Positions 47,810-58,484 are shown, numbered from the stretch's first letter. The stretch is 64,000 nt of DNA from Gilliamella sp. wkB178 (GCF_001690705.1 NZ_LZGK01000013.1:248001-312000), one strand, 5' to 3'. A program made the numbers and translations. Notes: a model not told the origin generated them from the letters alone.

Positions 47810-50437
47810 ATGAGTAAATTTATTTGGGTGGAAACATTTAAAAAAATCTCAGTATGGCTGCTAGGTTATGAAAATAATCAAGCCGAGCTAATTAATATTT
47901 TAAAAGAGATTGGAATAAATAACGGGTTAATAGACAAAGATGTAAATGACAAAAATATACCTCTTCAAGAAATTGACCCATTTAGTTTTACTGCATTACT
48001 CATCAAATTTAAAGAGGGTAAGAGGCAAGAGATAATAAATAAACTCAGTGATAAATTTAAATTAGAATTACCCATTCCGGATAGTTATGGGATGCCAAGC
48101 GTACAACCTCTAGGGGCGTGGTTGTTTCCTTATAAAAAAGAAAGGAAAAAACAAGATATACCTACTTTGTGGGCATTATTTAAAGCAATTCATAATAATA
48201 GTCCTCAGATAGGGGAATTATTTGATTCAGCATTAATAAAGATAAAATATACTGGTGTTAGCAAATTAACACAGAAGCTTTTTATTTTATTTCCAGATAA
48301 ATTTTTTCCAGTTGACACACAAACAATTCCTTTTTTAATAAAACAAAAATTGATCAAGAACAAAAAACAAGCTGAATCATTACGATGGGATGATTATGAG
48401 AATATTTTACATGCGTTATATAAATTAAATACAACCTTTGCACAATTATCATATTTTTGCTGGTTTACATCAACAAATAGTAAACTAAATGCTGAAAATT
48501 TAGAACAATTATTGTCTGTTTTATATGAAAGAATTACTCCAGGTACAAAGTATATAAAAGGTTTTACAAATAAAGTCAATAAACAATTAGCATTAGAAGT
48601 TAATTCAACTGCAAATTTTAATCTAATTTTAGAGCATAAAATTCCCAACACTTTGAATTTTCAATTTCAATATCGAGAAGTTAAAAATAGTAATCTTCGC
48701 AATAATGCAAATAAACTTACGAATAAAAAAGTATGCGTGATTAGGATTGATAAAAGTTATAATTGGAATAATATTCTAGATATTTTAGATTATTATGATG
48801 GAGTAGATAAAATGGATGAGGATCAAGAAAGTAGAATTACGCTATCCAATAATGCTAGTAACGCTACAGAAATCAATGAACCATTAAATCAAATCTTATT
48901 TGGCCCTCCGGGAACAGGGAAAACTTATGCTACAACAGAGCTTTCTGTAAAAATAGCAGATCCTTCTGGGTATAAAGAAATAATGGCTAAAAATCAAAAT
49001 GAGATACGTATTTTAATTAAAAAGAAATATGATGAATTAGTTCAACAAAAACGAATCGCGTTCACTACATTTCATCAAAGCTTTTCTTATGAAGATTTTA
49101 TTGAAGGATTGAAAGCAGATATTCCAGAAGGAGAAGATAAAGTTGTCTACTCAGTTGAAAATGGAGTTTTTAAACAATTAGCCTTATTAGCTAGCAAATC
49201 GATAGGTTTAAATAATATAACATCAAATCTTGGTTTAAATAATGAACCTAAAATTTGGAAAATATCAGTTGGAGAAGTTTGGGATAAAGAACGAAGAAAT
49301 AAATATATTAAGGCGGGTGAGATTCGAATAGGATGGAATAAAGTAGGGAATCTTAATGATGAACGCACAGAAGAACAAGCGGAATATTATGATCAACTTG
49401 GTTCCAATGCAAAATCATCACTAAATGCATTTTACGAAGAAATGAATCGTGGTGATGTAGTACTTTGTCTTAAAGATCATAAAAGTGTTCAAGCAATAGG
49501 TGTTATTGAATCTGATTATCAATTTGATAAAAAATCCACCTCAAAAAACGATTATGCACATGTACGTAAAGTAAAATGGCTTCTAACTAATATTGACTTT
49601 AATATTTTGAATTTAAATAATAATAAAAAATTAGTCCAGAAAGCTGTTTATGAATTATCCAGAATGACTTGGGCAAAAATAGTAGAAGAGTTACATAATC
49701 AAAAAATAGAATTGAATGATAATTTTATGGCTAATTCTAAATCTCAAATGACTCAGAATTATGTATTAATAATTGATGAAATTAATCGTGGAAATATTTC
49801 AAAAATCTTTGGAGAACTGATAACATTAATCGAAGAAGATAAACGAAGCGGTTGTTGTGACGCTCGTGAAATCATCTTACCTTACTCAAAGGATCCTTTT
49901 AGTATCCCCGCTAATTTGTATCTTATTGGCACAATGAATACAGCAGATAAATCTCTTGCACAGATAGACTTGGCATTACGTAGGCGTTTTGACTTTAAGG
50001 AATATCCACCTAATTACAAAATATTAGAAGAAGCCAATCAATATGGTTTAGATGTTGGGAAAATGTTAACAATTATCAATAAGCGTATTCAAGTTTTAAA
50101 AGGAAAAGATTATCAGATAGGACATAGTTATTTTATGCCATTACGTGAAAAATTTATTGATGAAGGTAGTTATTTGGAATGTCTAAAACGTATTTTTATT
50201 ACTAAAATTATTCCATTATTACAAGAATATTTTTATGGTAATTTACAAAATATTTCCTTAATTTTAAATGATAATCCAGATTCTGGTGATGAAAAAAGAA
50301 TTGTAACAAATATCATGGAAGAACAATCAGATCTTTTTTATGAAGATTTTTCAAAATTCAATCCTAATAACCTAATTGAATTGAATTTGGTTGCTTTAGA
50401 TTCTATTCAGCGTTTTAAAGAAATTTATCAATCATGA
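47810..50437 (+). CDS. mcrB: McrB-like GTPase/AAA+ motor with EVE-type insertion
   Basis: Restriction motor of 875 aa for a McrBC-type, modification-dependent system. An N-terminal region (1-330) of unknown fold is followed by the AAA+ domain: Walker A GPPGTGKT (365-372), TTFHQSFSYEDFIEGL, the McrB Walker B VLIIDEINRGNISKIFGEL (from 652) and sensor GTMNTADKSLAQIDLALRRRF. Between Walker A and B lies an unusual insertion (about 481-625: KIWKISVGE, IRIGWNKVGNL, MNRGDVVLCL, AIGVIESDY), which reads like an EVE/PUA-like modified-base reader. It overlaps mcrC by four bases. Strongly AT-rich. Confidence 0.9.
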   Translation: MSKFIWVETFKKISVWLLGYENNQAELINILKEIGINNGLIDKDVNDKNIPLQEIDPFSFTALLIKFKEGKRQEIINKLSDKFKLELPIPDSYGMPSVQPLGAWLFPYKKERKKQDIPTLWALFKAIHNNSPQIGELFDSALIKIKYTGVSKLTQKLFILFPDKFFPVDTQTIPFLIKQKLIKNKKQAESLRWDDYENILHALYKLNTTFAQLSYFCWFTSTNSKLNAENLEQLLSVLYERITPGTKYIKGFTNKVNKQLALEVNSTANFNLILEHKIPNTLNFQFQYREVKNSNLRNNANKLTNKKVCVIRIDKSYNWNNILDILDYYDGVDKMDEDQESRITLSNNASNATEINEPLNQILFGPPGTGKTYATTELSVKIADPSGYKEIMAKNQNEIRILIKKKYDELVQQKRIAFTTFHQSFSYEDFIEGLKADIPEGEDKVVYSVENGVFKQLALLASKSIGLNNITSNLGLNNEPKIWKISVGEVWDKERRNKYIKAGEIRIGWNKVGNLNDERTEEQAEYYDQLGSNAKSSLNAFYEEMNRGDVVLCLKDHKSVQAIGVIESDYQFDKKSTSKNDYAHVRKVKWLLTNIDFNILNLNNNKKLVQKAVYELSRMTWAKIVEELHNQKIELNDNFMANSKSQMTQNYVLIIDEINRGNISKIFGELITLIEEDKRSGCCDAREIILPYSKDPFSIPANLYLIGTMNTADKSLAQIDLALRRRFDFKEYPPNYKILEEANQYGLDVGKMLTIINKRIQVLKGKDYQIGHSYFMPLREKFIDEGSYLECLKRIFITKIIPLLQEYFYGNLQNISLILNDNPDSGDEKRIVTNIMEEQSDLFYEDFSKFNPNNLIELNLVALDSIQRFKEIYQS

Positions 50438-51723
50438 ATATGATCACTGTATTTGAGTACGCGGAATTACAATCATACAATAAGAGTCTGCAATCATCTA
50501 AACGAGCTTATGTTACAAAGGAAACATTGGAATGGCTAGTTAGTCAGTATCAGTCAAATGCTTTCAGTGAAGATGTTGAAAACCCAGTTATTACGGATTT
50601 AAAAAGAAATAGTTTTAAATTGGGGTCATATATTGGTTATATTCAAAGCCCGTTTAATAATGAGAGGATTCATGTCTTACCAAAAATTGATATCGGAAAC
50701 AATTCTTCTGAAAAATCATATGCAATTTTAAAAAAAATGTTGTCTGTTGTTTATGAATTAAATCCTAAAAGCATTAGTATAGCGGATTTAGATCATCATC
50801 ATGATTTACCTTTACATGAATGGATAATAAAACAATTTCTTTTATCTTTACAAAAGTTATTACATGGAGGACTCAGAAGTGATTATCAATTAGTAGAAGA
50901 CAACCAATCTTATCTCAGAGGTAGATTGTTAGTTTCTAAACAGATACGTAAAGCACCTGGGCAAGATATTAATTTTGAACTGGAATATGATGATTTTAAC
51001 TTTAATGGAGTAGAAAACCGTTTAATTAAAACCACGCTAAATTTTGTGTCGGAATTCACATGTAATTCTGATTCTATTCTTATGGCTTACGACTTATCTT
51101 TATTACTAGAAGAGATACAACCAATTTTGAACCCTGTTGAGATGTTAGGTTTTTGGCGAGAAAATCGATTATATGAAAGTTATGGTGATATAAAAAAATG
51201 GATTGAAATAATTTTATTAAATATACGTCCATCTTTTCAACATGGCTCACATAAAGGAATCTCCCTGCTATTTTCAATGCCTCAGCTTTTTGAAAAATAT
51301 GTTGCAAAATGTTTACATATTGATTCTCCGAAAAAATTGCATATACAGCCCAGTCGAACTTCACTTGCCGAACATACACCGTTGGGTAAAAAAACAGAAA
51401 AATGGTTTCGTTTAAAACCAGATCTTTTGATTACAGAAAATAGAAAAAATGTATGTATATTGGACACCAAATGGAAATTAATTGATGAACGAAAAAATAA
51501 TTCTTTGAAAAAGTATGATATAAACCAATCAGATTTATATCAGATGTTTGCTTATGGACACAAATATTTTGATGCAGAAGGACAGCTTATATTAATTTAT
51601 CCAAAACATTCAAATTTTAAAGCGCCTTTACCATGTTTTTATTTCTCTGATAGGATTAATTTAAAAGTAATTCCATTTGATATAGAAAAAGGTTGTTTGG
51701 TTGGTGAGAATTGTTTAACTTAA
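50434..51723 (+). CDS. mcrC: McrC-like nuclease subunit
   Basis: A 429-aa McrC partner. The N-terminal McrB-binding part includes LGSYIGYIQSPFNNERIHVLPKI; the C-terminal PD-(D/E)xK nuclease has RLKPDLLI (Asp330), CILDTKWK (Asp344, Lys346) and SDLYQMFAYGHKY, the family's Q-containing helix. All catalytic residues are present. The ATG overlaps the mcrB stop. With McrB it should cut DNA carrying modified bases. A terminator lies ~320 bases downstream. Confidence 0.92.
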   Translation: MNMITVFEYAELQSYNKSLQSSKRAYVTKETLEWLVSQYQSNAFSEDVENPVITDLKRNSFKLGSYIGYIQSPFNNERIHVLPKIDIGNNSSEKSYAILKKMLSVVYELNPKSISIADLDHHHDLPLHEWIIKQFLLSLQKLLHGGLRSDYQLVEDNQSYLRGRLLVSKQIRKAPGQDINFELEYDDFNFNGVENRLIKTTLNFVSEFTCNSDSILMAYDLSLLLEEIQPILNPVEMLGFWRENRLYESYGDIKKWIEIILLNIRPSFQHGSHKGISLLFSMPQLFEKYVAKCLHIDSPKKLHIQPSRTSLAEHTPLGKKTEKWFRLKPDLLITENRKNVCILDTKWKLIDERKNNSLKKYDINQSDLYQMFAYGHKYFDAEGQLILIYPKHSNFKAPLPCFYFSDRINLKVIPFDIEKGCLVGENCLT

Positions 51724-52327
51724 ATATTTACTAATTAAAAACTAAGTAAATATAAAATTCAAATGCAGAGGTTATGAGTTATCCGCCAATATATTGCTTA
51801 TAGCAATGGTAGTGAATTTACTAGTAGAGTTGATACAAAATACTTTTGTTAAAAGTTTAAATGAAGCAATGAATGTTTAAAATAATACAGGTTTAGAAAT
51901 CTAGCCAAAGTTTGTTATGAAATTGATAAATAGATGAACAATGATTGCTATCATTAAACTAATAATCTCATTGACGCAAAGATACTGAAGTCTGAGAAAT
52001 TAACAATGTCTACGTAACGAGATGATTATCAACCAAATTTTAAGATCTGCTTCCAGCAGATTTTTTTATGCCAATTACCTCCCTCGGCACCACTTAAGCG
52101 GGGGGAATAAAAACAATAACCATAAAAACCGACCATTCAATAGCAGAGCACACTGTGCCTGATGGCGCTAGCGCACAGATTTTAATCATAAAATCGGGTG
52201 TTAGAAAAAAGGCTACAAATAAGGTCAGCACCTTTCACGGGGAAAGTAGTTAACTACTTTTTACGTTATTTAAGGGCGAATGCGGAAACGCAGTAAGCTG
52301 GTAGTTTTAAGATTAAGGTGCAAAAAC
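51724..52327. other. Gene-free stretch after mcrC, with terminator and palindromes
   Basis: No gene is seen. A rho-independent terminator (ATCTGCT 52045-52051, AGCAGAT 52055-52061, T-run 52061-52067) probably ends mcrBC. To its right are GCGCTAGCGC, then GATTTTA-ATCA-TAAAATC, then an 18-bp perfect palindrome AAAGTAGTTAACTACTTT (52243-52260), then GCGGAAACGC. This series leads straight into the template-repeat-like sequence at 52328, so it could be the 5' part of a DGR RNA or the decayed end of an accessory gene. Confidence 0.45.
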
Positions 52328-52377
52328 GGGCAACATGAACAATTATACCGCTGCCGGCTTCATCAACAACAACTACT
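52328..52377 (+). repeat. Putative truncated DGR template repeat (TR)
   Basis: This 50-base segment matches 46867-46916 of the surface-protein gene except at 52333, 52341, 52362, 52365, 52368 and 52371. All six positions are A here and T or G in the gene. AAC codons dominate (ATC AAC AAC AAC), as in DGR templates. Similarity stops abruptly at 52378, so the template is cut off before its 3' homing sequence. It is not translated. Confidence 0.65.
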
Positions 52378-52580
52378 TATCACTAATAGTGTTGCTAATT
52401 TTGCTACTTTAGCGGTTTTGACACTTATTTCAGTTGGCTATAATGTAATAAACTAAGTTTAATAACCAGTAATGTGGGTAATTTGTAAAATATTATTCAA
52501 AATTAAATGGTATGCTGAATGGTATACTGAATAATATCTTTATTTTATCTTGTTGGTTTTTAAGAGGTATTTAGGAAAGA

Positions 52581-52668
52581 TGGCGGAAGCGCAGAGATTC
52601 GAACTCTGGGAGGGTCGCCCCTCGCCGGTTTTCAAGACCGGTGCTTTCAACCGCTCAGCCACACTTCC
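52581..52668 (-). tRNA. tRNA-Ser (UGA)
   Basis: An 88-base tRNA with encoded CCA (TGG at 52581-52583 on +). It has the 7-bp acceptor stem GGAAGTG with its partner, the D-loop GGCTGAGCGGTTGAAAGC, anticodon loop CTTGAAA with anticodon TGA (52632-52634), the long variable arm of a class II tRNA and TTCGAAT in the T-loop. The 3' end faces the accessory island to the left, the usual orientation for integration at a tRNA. Confidence 0.96.
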
Positions 52669-52862
52669 GCAATGCCGCAGAATATTAAAGTAGTGACGCC
52701 CTTTTGTAAATAGCTAATTGCAAAAAAAAAGTGAGTTTGCTTTAAATTTCATCAAATTTGGGCGTGGATAGTGGGATTTGCTGACTTTTAACCTGAAAAC
52801 TAGTGTTGCAATTGATTTAATTGAGTATAATACGCTACAACTGAAATTAGGTATTAAGCAAA

Positions 52863-53180
52863 ATGTTAGCTCAGATAGCAACTGATGATAATGGTTATTT
52901 AAAAAATTGGCAGGACTGGTCGGTGGAGTTAGTGCCGGAACTGGCGTTAACCGAGTCGATTACCTTAACCGATGAACATTGGGAAGTAATTTTGTTGGTG
53001 CGTGATTTCTATTTGCAATATAAAACCTCGCCGGCTATTCGGGCATTAGTAAAAGCGATGGCAAATAAGTTTGGTGCTGAAAAAGGCAATAGTCGTTATT
53101 TATACCGATTATTCCCGGAAGGCCCGGCTAAGCAAGCAACTAAACTTGCCGGTTTGCCAAAACCGGTTAAATGTATATAG
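52863..53180 (+). CDS. tusE: Sulfurtransferase TusE (DsrC family)
   Basis: Cytoplasmic sulphur-relay protein of 105 aa that passes persulphide sulphur from TusBCD to MnmA for tRNA 2-thiolation. The block [24 protein letters not shown] is typical and the conserved penultimate Cys is present (KPVKCI). Precedes the ftsB-ispD operon by 19 bases. Confidence 0.95.
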   Translation: MLAQIATDDNGYLKNWQDWSVELVPELALTESITLTDEHWEVILLVRDFYLQYKTSPAIRALVKAMANKFGAEKGNSRYLYRLFPEGPAKQATKLAGLPKPVKCI

Positions 53181-53199
53181 ATAAAGAAGATATTAATTC

Positions 53200-53496
53200 A
53201 TGATCAGATGGAAGTTACCTTTATTACTACTGGCAATACTCGGTTTTTTACAATACTCTTTGTGGTATGGCAAAAATAATGTCTACGATTACCAAGACAA
53301 TATGCAAGTACTAGCCGATCTGCATGCAGAAAATGATAAATTAAAAGCCCGTAATGAGCAGATGTTTGCTGAAATTAATGACTTACAACGAGGATCAGAC
53401 GCAATAGAAGAACGTGCACGTAGCCATTTAGGTATGGTTAAACCTAACGAATATTTTTACCGCATTATTATTGATTCTAATGCACAAAAACAATAA
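53200..53496 (+). CDS. ftsB: Cell division protein FtsB
   Basis: Bitopic inner-membrane divisome protein of 98 aa: one helix (about 5-20), then a periplasmic coiled coil (NMQVLADLHAENDKLKARNE) and ERARSHLGMVKPNEYFYRI, the FtsL/FtsQ-binding tail. It links FtsL and FtsQ. First of the ftsB-ispD-ispF cluster, eight bases before ispD. Confidence 0.95.
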   Translation: MIRWKLPLLLLAILGFLQYSLWYGKNNVYDYQDNMQVLADLHAENDKLKARNEQMFAEINDLQRGSDAIEERARSHLGMVKPNEYFYRIIIDSNAQKQ

Positions 53497-53504
53497 GGCG
53501 CCAC

Positions 53505-54209
53505 GTGAATACTACTCGTAAAATTAGTGCAATCGTGCCGGCTGCCGGGGTTGGCTTCCGCATGAATAGTCAAATCCCCAAACAGTATATTAAGATTGGT
53601 TCATTGACGATTTTAGAACATACCTTAACCAAATTAATCAACCACCCGCAAATCGATTCCGTGGTGGTAGTTATTAACCCGAATGATGAGTTATTCAATA
53701 CGCTTACTATTGCCCGTCACCCTAAAATCAAGGTTACTTATGGTGGCGCAACTCGAGCGGATTCGGTATTAGCCGGCTTAACCTTGCTTGATGCTAATGA
53801 CTGGGCATTGGTGCATGATGCTGCCAGGCCGTGTGTGGCTATGGAAGATATTAGCCGTTTGATTACAACGGTAATTAATACGCAACGTGGTGGCATTTTG
53901 GCAACGCGTATTAGCGATACGATTAAGCAGGCTTATCCAGATGATGATAACCAGATTGCAAAATCATTAGATCGCAGTTATTTATGGGCGGCGGCTACGC
54001 CACAATTATTTAATGTGGCTGAATTAACCTCATGTTTGCAGCAAGCATTGCAAAATCATGTTGCCATTACGGATGAAGCCTCCGCTATTGAGTATTGTGG
54101 TGGGCACCCGTTATTAGTTGAATGCCGCCGCGATAATATAAAAATCACTCGTCCGGAGGATGTCGCCTTAGCTACATTTTATTTAACCGAGCATAATCTT
54201 GAAAGGTAA
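53505..54209 (+). CDS. ispD: 2-C-methyl-D-erythritol 4-phosphate cytidylyltransferase
   Basis: MEP-pathway enzyme (234 aa) forming CDP-methylerythritol for isoprenoids. The nucleotide-binding loop PAAGVGFRMNS, the KQY at IPKQYIKIG, VHDAARPC and the late KITRPEDVALA are conserved. The start is GTG 53505. It is followed six bases later by ispF. Confidence 0.97.
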   Translation: MNTTRKISAIVPAAGVGFRMNSQIPKQYIKIGSLTILEHTLTKLINHPQIDSVVVVINPNDELFNTLTIARHPKIKVTYGGATRADSVLAGLTLLDANDWALVHDAARPCVAMEDISRLITTVINTQRGGILATRISDTIKQAYPDDDNQIAKSLDRSYLWAAATPQLFNVAELTSCLQQALQNHVAITDEASAIEYCGGHPLLVECRRDNIKITRPEDVALATFYLTEHNLER

Positions 54210-54215
54210 GCCGTT

Positions 54216-54692
54216 ATGAGAATAGGGCATGGATTTGATGTACATAAATTTGCTGGTGCAGGCCCAATCACCCTTGGTGGCGTAAAGATCCCTTATCAAT
54301 ATGGGTTGCTAGCCCATTCTGATGGTGATGTGGTGTTGCATGCGATCACTGATGCCTTAATCGGTGCGTTAGCATTAGGGGACATTGGCAAGTTATTTCC
54401 GGATACTGATCCTAAATATAAAGGCATTGATAGCCGGCTGTTATTGAAGCAAACCTATAGTATTATTCAAGCTAAAGGTTATGAGTTGGCAAATCTGGAT
54501 GTTACGATTATTGCCCAAGAGCCCAAAATGCGCCCGCATGTTGATCAGATGCGAGTGAATATAGCTGAGGATCTTAAGGTCCACTTTGATCAAATTAGTG
54601 TAAAAGCGACCACTACCGAGCAATTAGGCTTTACTGGCCGCAAAGAAGGGATCGCTTGCGAAGCAGTAGTATTGTTAACCCGTAAAGGTTAA
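54216..54692 (+). CDS. ispF: 2-C-methyl-D-erythritol 2,4-cyclodiphosphate synthase
   Basis: Zinc enzyme of 158 aa forming the cyclic diphosphate of the MEP pathway. Metal ligands are in GHGFDVHKF (Asp8, His10) and [13 protein letters not shown] (His42 region). The [14 protein letters not shown] signature is complete. Sits directly behind ispD. Confidence 0.97.
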   Translation: MRIGHGFDVHKFAGAGPITLGGVKIPYQYGLLAHSDGDVVLHAITDALIGALALGDIGKLFPDTDPKYKGIDSRLLLKQTYSIIQAKGYELANLDVTIIAQEPKMRPHVDQMRVNIAEDLKVHFDQISVKATTTEQLGFTGRKEGIACEAVVLLTRKG

Positions 54693-54736
54693 CCGATATA
54701 TTAAAATCTAACTAAAGATAAACGATAGGCAAAGCA

Positions 54737-55759
54737 GTGCTAGCAGATGTAAATTATTTATATGGAAAGCCAACTACCACCGGGCAATATAAACAACAAT
54801 ATAGCGATTTTGTGGTTAAAGAAGATCTAGGTTTTGAGTTGACCGGCGACGGTGAGCATGTTTTGGTCTATCTACAAAAGTGTGATTGTAATACCATTTA
54901 TGTAGCGGAGCAGTTGGCTAAATATGTGGGAATTTCGCCGCGCTTAGTTAGTTATGCTGGTTTGAAGGATCGCCAAGCGGTGACACAACAATGGTTTAGT
55001 TTACACATGCCCGGGCAGGCTACCCCAGATTTTGCCGATTTCCAGGTTGATGGTTGCCAAATATTGCAGGTGACTCGGCATAATAAAAAATTGAAAATTG
55101 GGGCCTTAAAAGGTAATTATTTTAAGATAATTCTTAGAGAATTATCCGCAAAAACCGAGCTTGATGCTAAACTAACATTAATCCGCCAACACGGTGTGCC
55201 TAATTATTTCGGTGAACAGCGGTTTGGCCGCGATGGCAATAACTTAACCCAAGCTTTAAAATGGGCTAATGGTGAGATTACTGTTAAAGATAGGCATAAA
55301 CGTAGCTTTTATTTATCGGCTGCCCGTAGTGCCATTTTTAATGCTATAGTAAGCCAACGCATTGAACAAAATCTACACCAACAAGTGTTGGTTGGTGATA
55401 TTTTACAATTAGCGCAGCGGAGTAGTTGGTTTGTAGCGCCAGCAGCAGAGCTGGCCGAATTACAACAGCGATTGCAGCAAGGTGAGCTTAATATTACCGC
55501 GCCCATGGTAGGTGATTCGCCACTGGGCACCGAAGCAGCGGCACTGGAATTTGAGCAAAATTGTTTACACCATTGGTCTCAATTCAATGCGCTGTTTAAG
55601 CAAGAACGGCTGGCAACCGCCAGACGATCATTGTTATTACGCCCACAGCAACTAGTTTGGCAATGGTTGGATAATAGTAATATTGACATCGGCTTTTATT
55701 TACCCGCGGGCAGTTATGCAACCAGTGTAATACGTGAATTGATAATAGGGAATGAGTAA
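54737..55759 (+). CDS. truD: tRNA pseudouridine(13) synthase TruD
   Basis: Makes pseudouridine 13 in tRNA-Glu. The catalytic Asp is in [12 protein letters not shown], followed by [12 protein letters not shown] and [18 protein letters not shown], the TruD signatures. 340 aa, start GTG. In most relatives surE would come next; here pcm starts five bases after the stop. Confidence 0.95.
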   Translation: MLADVNYLYGKPTTTGQYKQQYSDFVVKEDLGFELTGDGEHVLVYLQKCDCNTIYVAEQLAKYVGISPRLVSYAGLKDRQAVTQQWFSLHMPGQATPDFADFQVDGCQILQVTRHNKKLKIGALKGNYFKIILRELSAKTELDAKLTLIRQHGVPNYFGEQRFGRDGNNLTQALKWANGEITVKDRHKRSFYLSAARSAIFNAIVSQRIEQNLHQQVLVGDILQLAQRSSWFVAPAAELAELQQRLQQGELNITAPMVGDSPLGTEAAALEFEQNCLHHWSQFNALFKQERLATARRSLLLRPQQLVWQWLDNSNIDIGFYLPAGSYATSVIRELIIGNE

Positions 55760-55764
55760 GGGAT

Positions 55765-56391
55765 ATGCTAACTCCAAAAATGCAGTCTTTAATTAAATTA
55801 TTGCGCCAGCAAGGAATCAAAGATGAGCGGGTGTTAACGGCGATTGCTGCAATTCCGCGCGAACTTTTTATCGATGAAGCACTTTCGCACCAAGCATATA
55901 GTAATCGTTCATTACCAATTGGTAATGGGCAAACTATTTCGCAACCCTACATGGTGGCTAGAATGACCGAATTGTTGCACTTAGAGCCTGATTCTAAAGT
56001 GCTAGAAATTGGTACTGGCTCTGGCTACCAAACTGCGGTTTTGGCTAAGCTAGTTAATTATGTGTGTTCGGTAGAAAGGATCAAGAGTTTACAGTGGAAT
56101 ACTAAAAGGCGCTTGAAGCAACTTGATCTGCACAACATTGCCACCCGCCATGGTAATGGTTGGTTAGGTTGGCCGGAACGCGCGCCCTTTGATGGCATTA
56201 TTGTTACGGCGGCGGCGTCGGAAGTGCCGCAGAGTTTACTGGAGCAATTGGCTGATAAAGGCCGCTTGGTGATCCCGGTTGGTGAAAATACCCAAGTTTT
56301 ACAATTGATTGAACGTAATGGCGATCACTTTATCACTCAAGAGATGGAAGAAGTTAAATTTGTGCCATTAATTAAAGGTGATATTGAATAG
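55765..56391 (+). CDS. pcm: Protein-L-isoaspartate O-methyltransferase
   Basis: Repair enzyme of 208 aa methylating L-isoaspartyl residues. Conserved blocks are [34 protein letters not shown] (SAM motif I), VERIKSL and [16 protein letters not shown]. Start ATG 55765 follows truD closely. nlpD and rpoS, which usually follow, are missing; a repeat copy and pnuC follow instead. Confidence 0.95.
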   Translation: MLTPKMQSLIKLLRQQGIKDERVLTAIAAIPRELFIDEALSHQAYSNRSLPIGNGQTISQPYMVARMTELLHLEPDSKVLEIGTGSGYQTAVLAKLVNYVCSVERIKSLQWNTKRRLKQLDLHNIATRHGNGWLGWPERAPFDGIIVTAAASEVPQSLLEQLADKGRLVIPVGENTQVLQLIERNGDHFITQEMEEVKFVPLIKGDIE

Positions 56392-56493
56392 CAAGTTTCT
56401 ACCCCGGCTGGTTGTTAATTTATTCATAGCTCTGCCGATTTAGGTAGGTAAATATAGATAGTACAATAGCCAATAAATTGCATATTGGCTATT

Positions 56494-56535
56494 TTTTATA
56501 CTCAAACGTATAGTTCTCAGGAAACATCTTGACAA
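56494..56535 (-). repeat. Dispersed ~42-bp repeat, copy E
   Basis: Reverse-oriented copy between the convergent ends of pcm and pnuC. Its right end forms CATCTTG-A-CAAGATG, a seven-base dyad, so it could help end pnuC transcripts. Confidence 0.7.
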
Positions 56536-56547
56536 GATGTCGGCTAT

Positions 56548-57237
56548 TTAATTTTTACTTTCTGATTGTTTCCATTCACAAATCCCATAGATAGCATTAA
56601 ACAAGTAGATTAGGTATTGGGTTGCAATAATAAGATTATCAGTATAAATATTTAGGCCAATCACCAGCACGTTTAAAATCACCCATAAATACCAATTAAA
56701 TGAATACCGTAGCATTAACAATAGTTGTGCCACCACCCCTAAGCCAAAAATAAAACAGTTAGTAATCAATTGGTAAATAGTATTATCAACCCCAATGGCA
56801 TTGGTTAGATAGATGTTAAAAAACACCGCGCAGATAAGGAAGACTATGGTATATAAAAATGCTTGTTCATTAAGGGCGCGCACTTTGACACTTTTATTAT
56901 CATCTTGGTTTTGGTGCCAGGTGATCATCCCATAAATATGCGAACAAAAATAGTAGAAAGTGGGTAGGCTGGCACCAATATTGCCACCTAAAAAATTGGC
57001 AATACATTCCCCGGTTACTGCCACCATGCCCAGTAAATTACCGCTATTTTTACGCTTGGCCAGTAAAATCACACACAGCAAACCACAAAACGCTCCAAAA
57101 TAGGACACCGCGTAGCGCAGATTCAACGTAGTGAACGGATCGGTGTATAGAAAGGCTAAAGTCACGCAAATTATACACAACAGTGGATAAAATTTGTTAC
57201 GACCAATTAGGATAATGCCAGCGCTTAATTTATTCAT
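56548..57237 (-). CDS. pnuC: Nicotinamide riboside transporter PnuC
   Basis: Inner-membrane facilitator of 229 aa with seven helices, importing nicotinamide riboside. The PnuC pattern YFGAFCGLLCVILLAKRKNS-GNLLG, the IGASLPTFYYFCSHIYG segment and the C-terminal NAIYGICEWKQ are recognisable. Its gene follows nadR after five bases; NadR's kinase domain traps the imported riboside. Probably controlled by NadR through the operator at 58536. Confidence 0.93.
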   Translation of the reverse strand: MNKLSAGIILIGRNKFYPLLCIICVTLAFLYTDPFTTLNLRYAVSYFGAFCGLLCVILLAKRKNSGNLLGMVAVTGECIANFLGGNIGASLPTFYYFCSHIYGMITWHQNQDDNKSVKVRALNEQAFLYTIVFLICAVFFNIYLTNAIGVDNTIYQLITNCFIFGLGVVAQLLLMLRYSFNWYLWVILNVLVIGLNIYTDNLIIATQYLIYLFNAIYGICEWKQSESKN

Positions 57238-57242
57238 AGCGA

Positions 57243-58484
<1,242 letters not shown>

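Noticed and set aside
52509-52532. 12-base tandem duplication GGTATrCTGAAT before the tRNA
   Set aside because: Only two units with one mismatch and no gene nearby that it could affect.
47290-52580. Search for a reverse transcriptase or Avd gene of the DGR
   Set aside because: The only genes between the variable region and the template remnant are mcrB and mcrC; no RT motif (such as YxDD) is visible.
44730-52668. Search for an integrase and for a left-hand copy of the tRNA-Ser 3' end to define island att sites
   Set aside because: Neither was seen by eye in the window, so no attachment sites are annotated.
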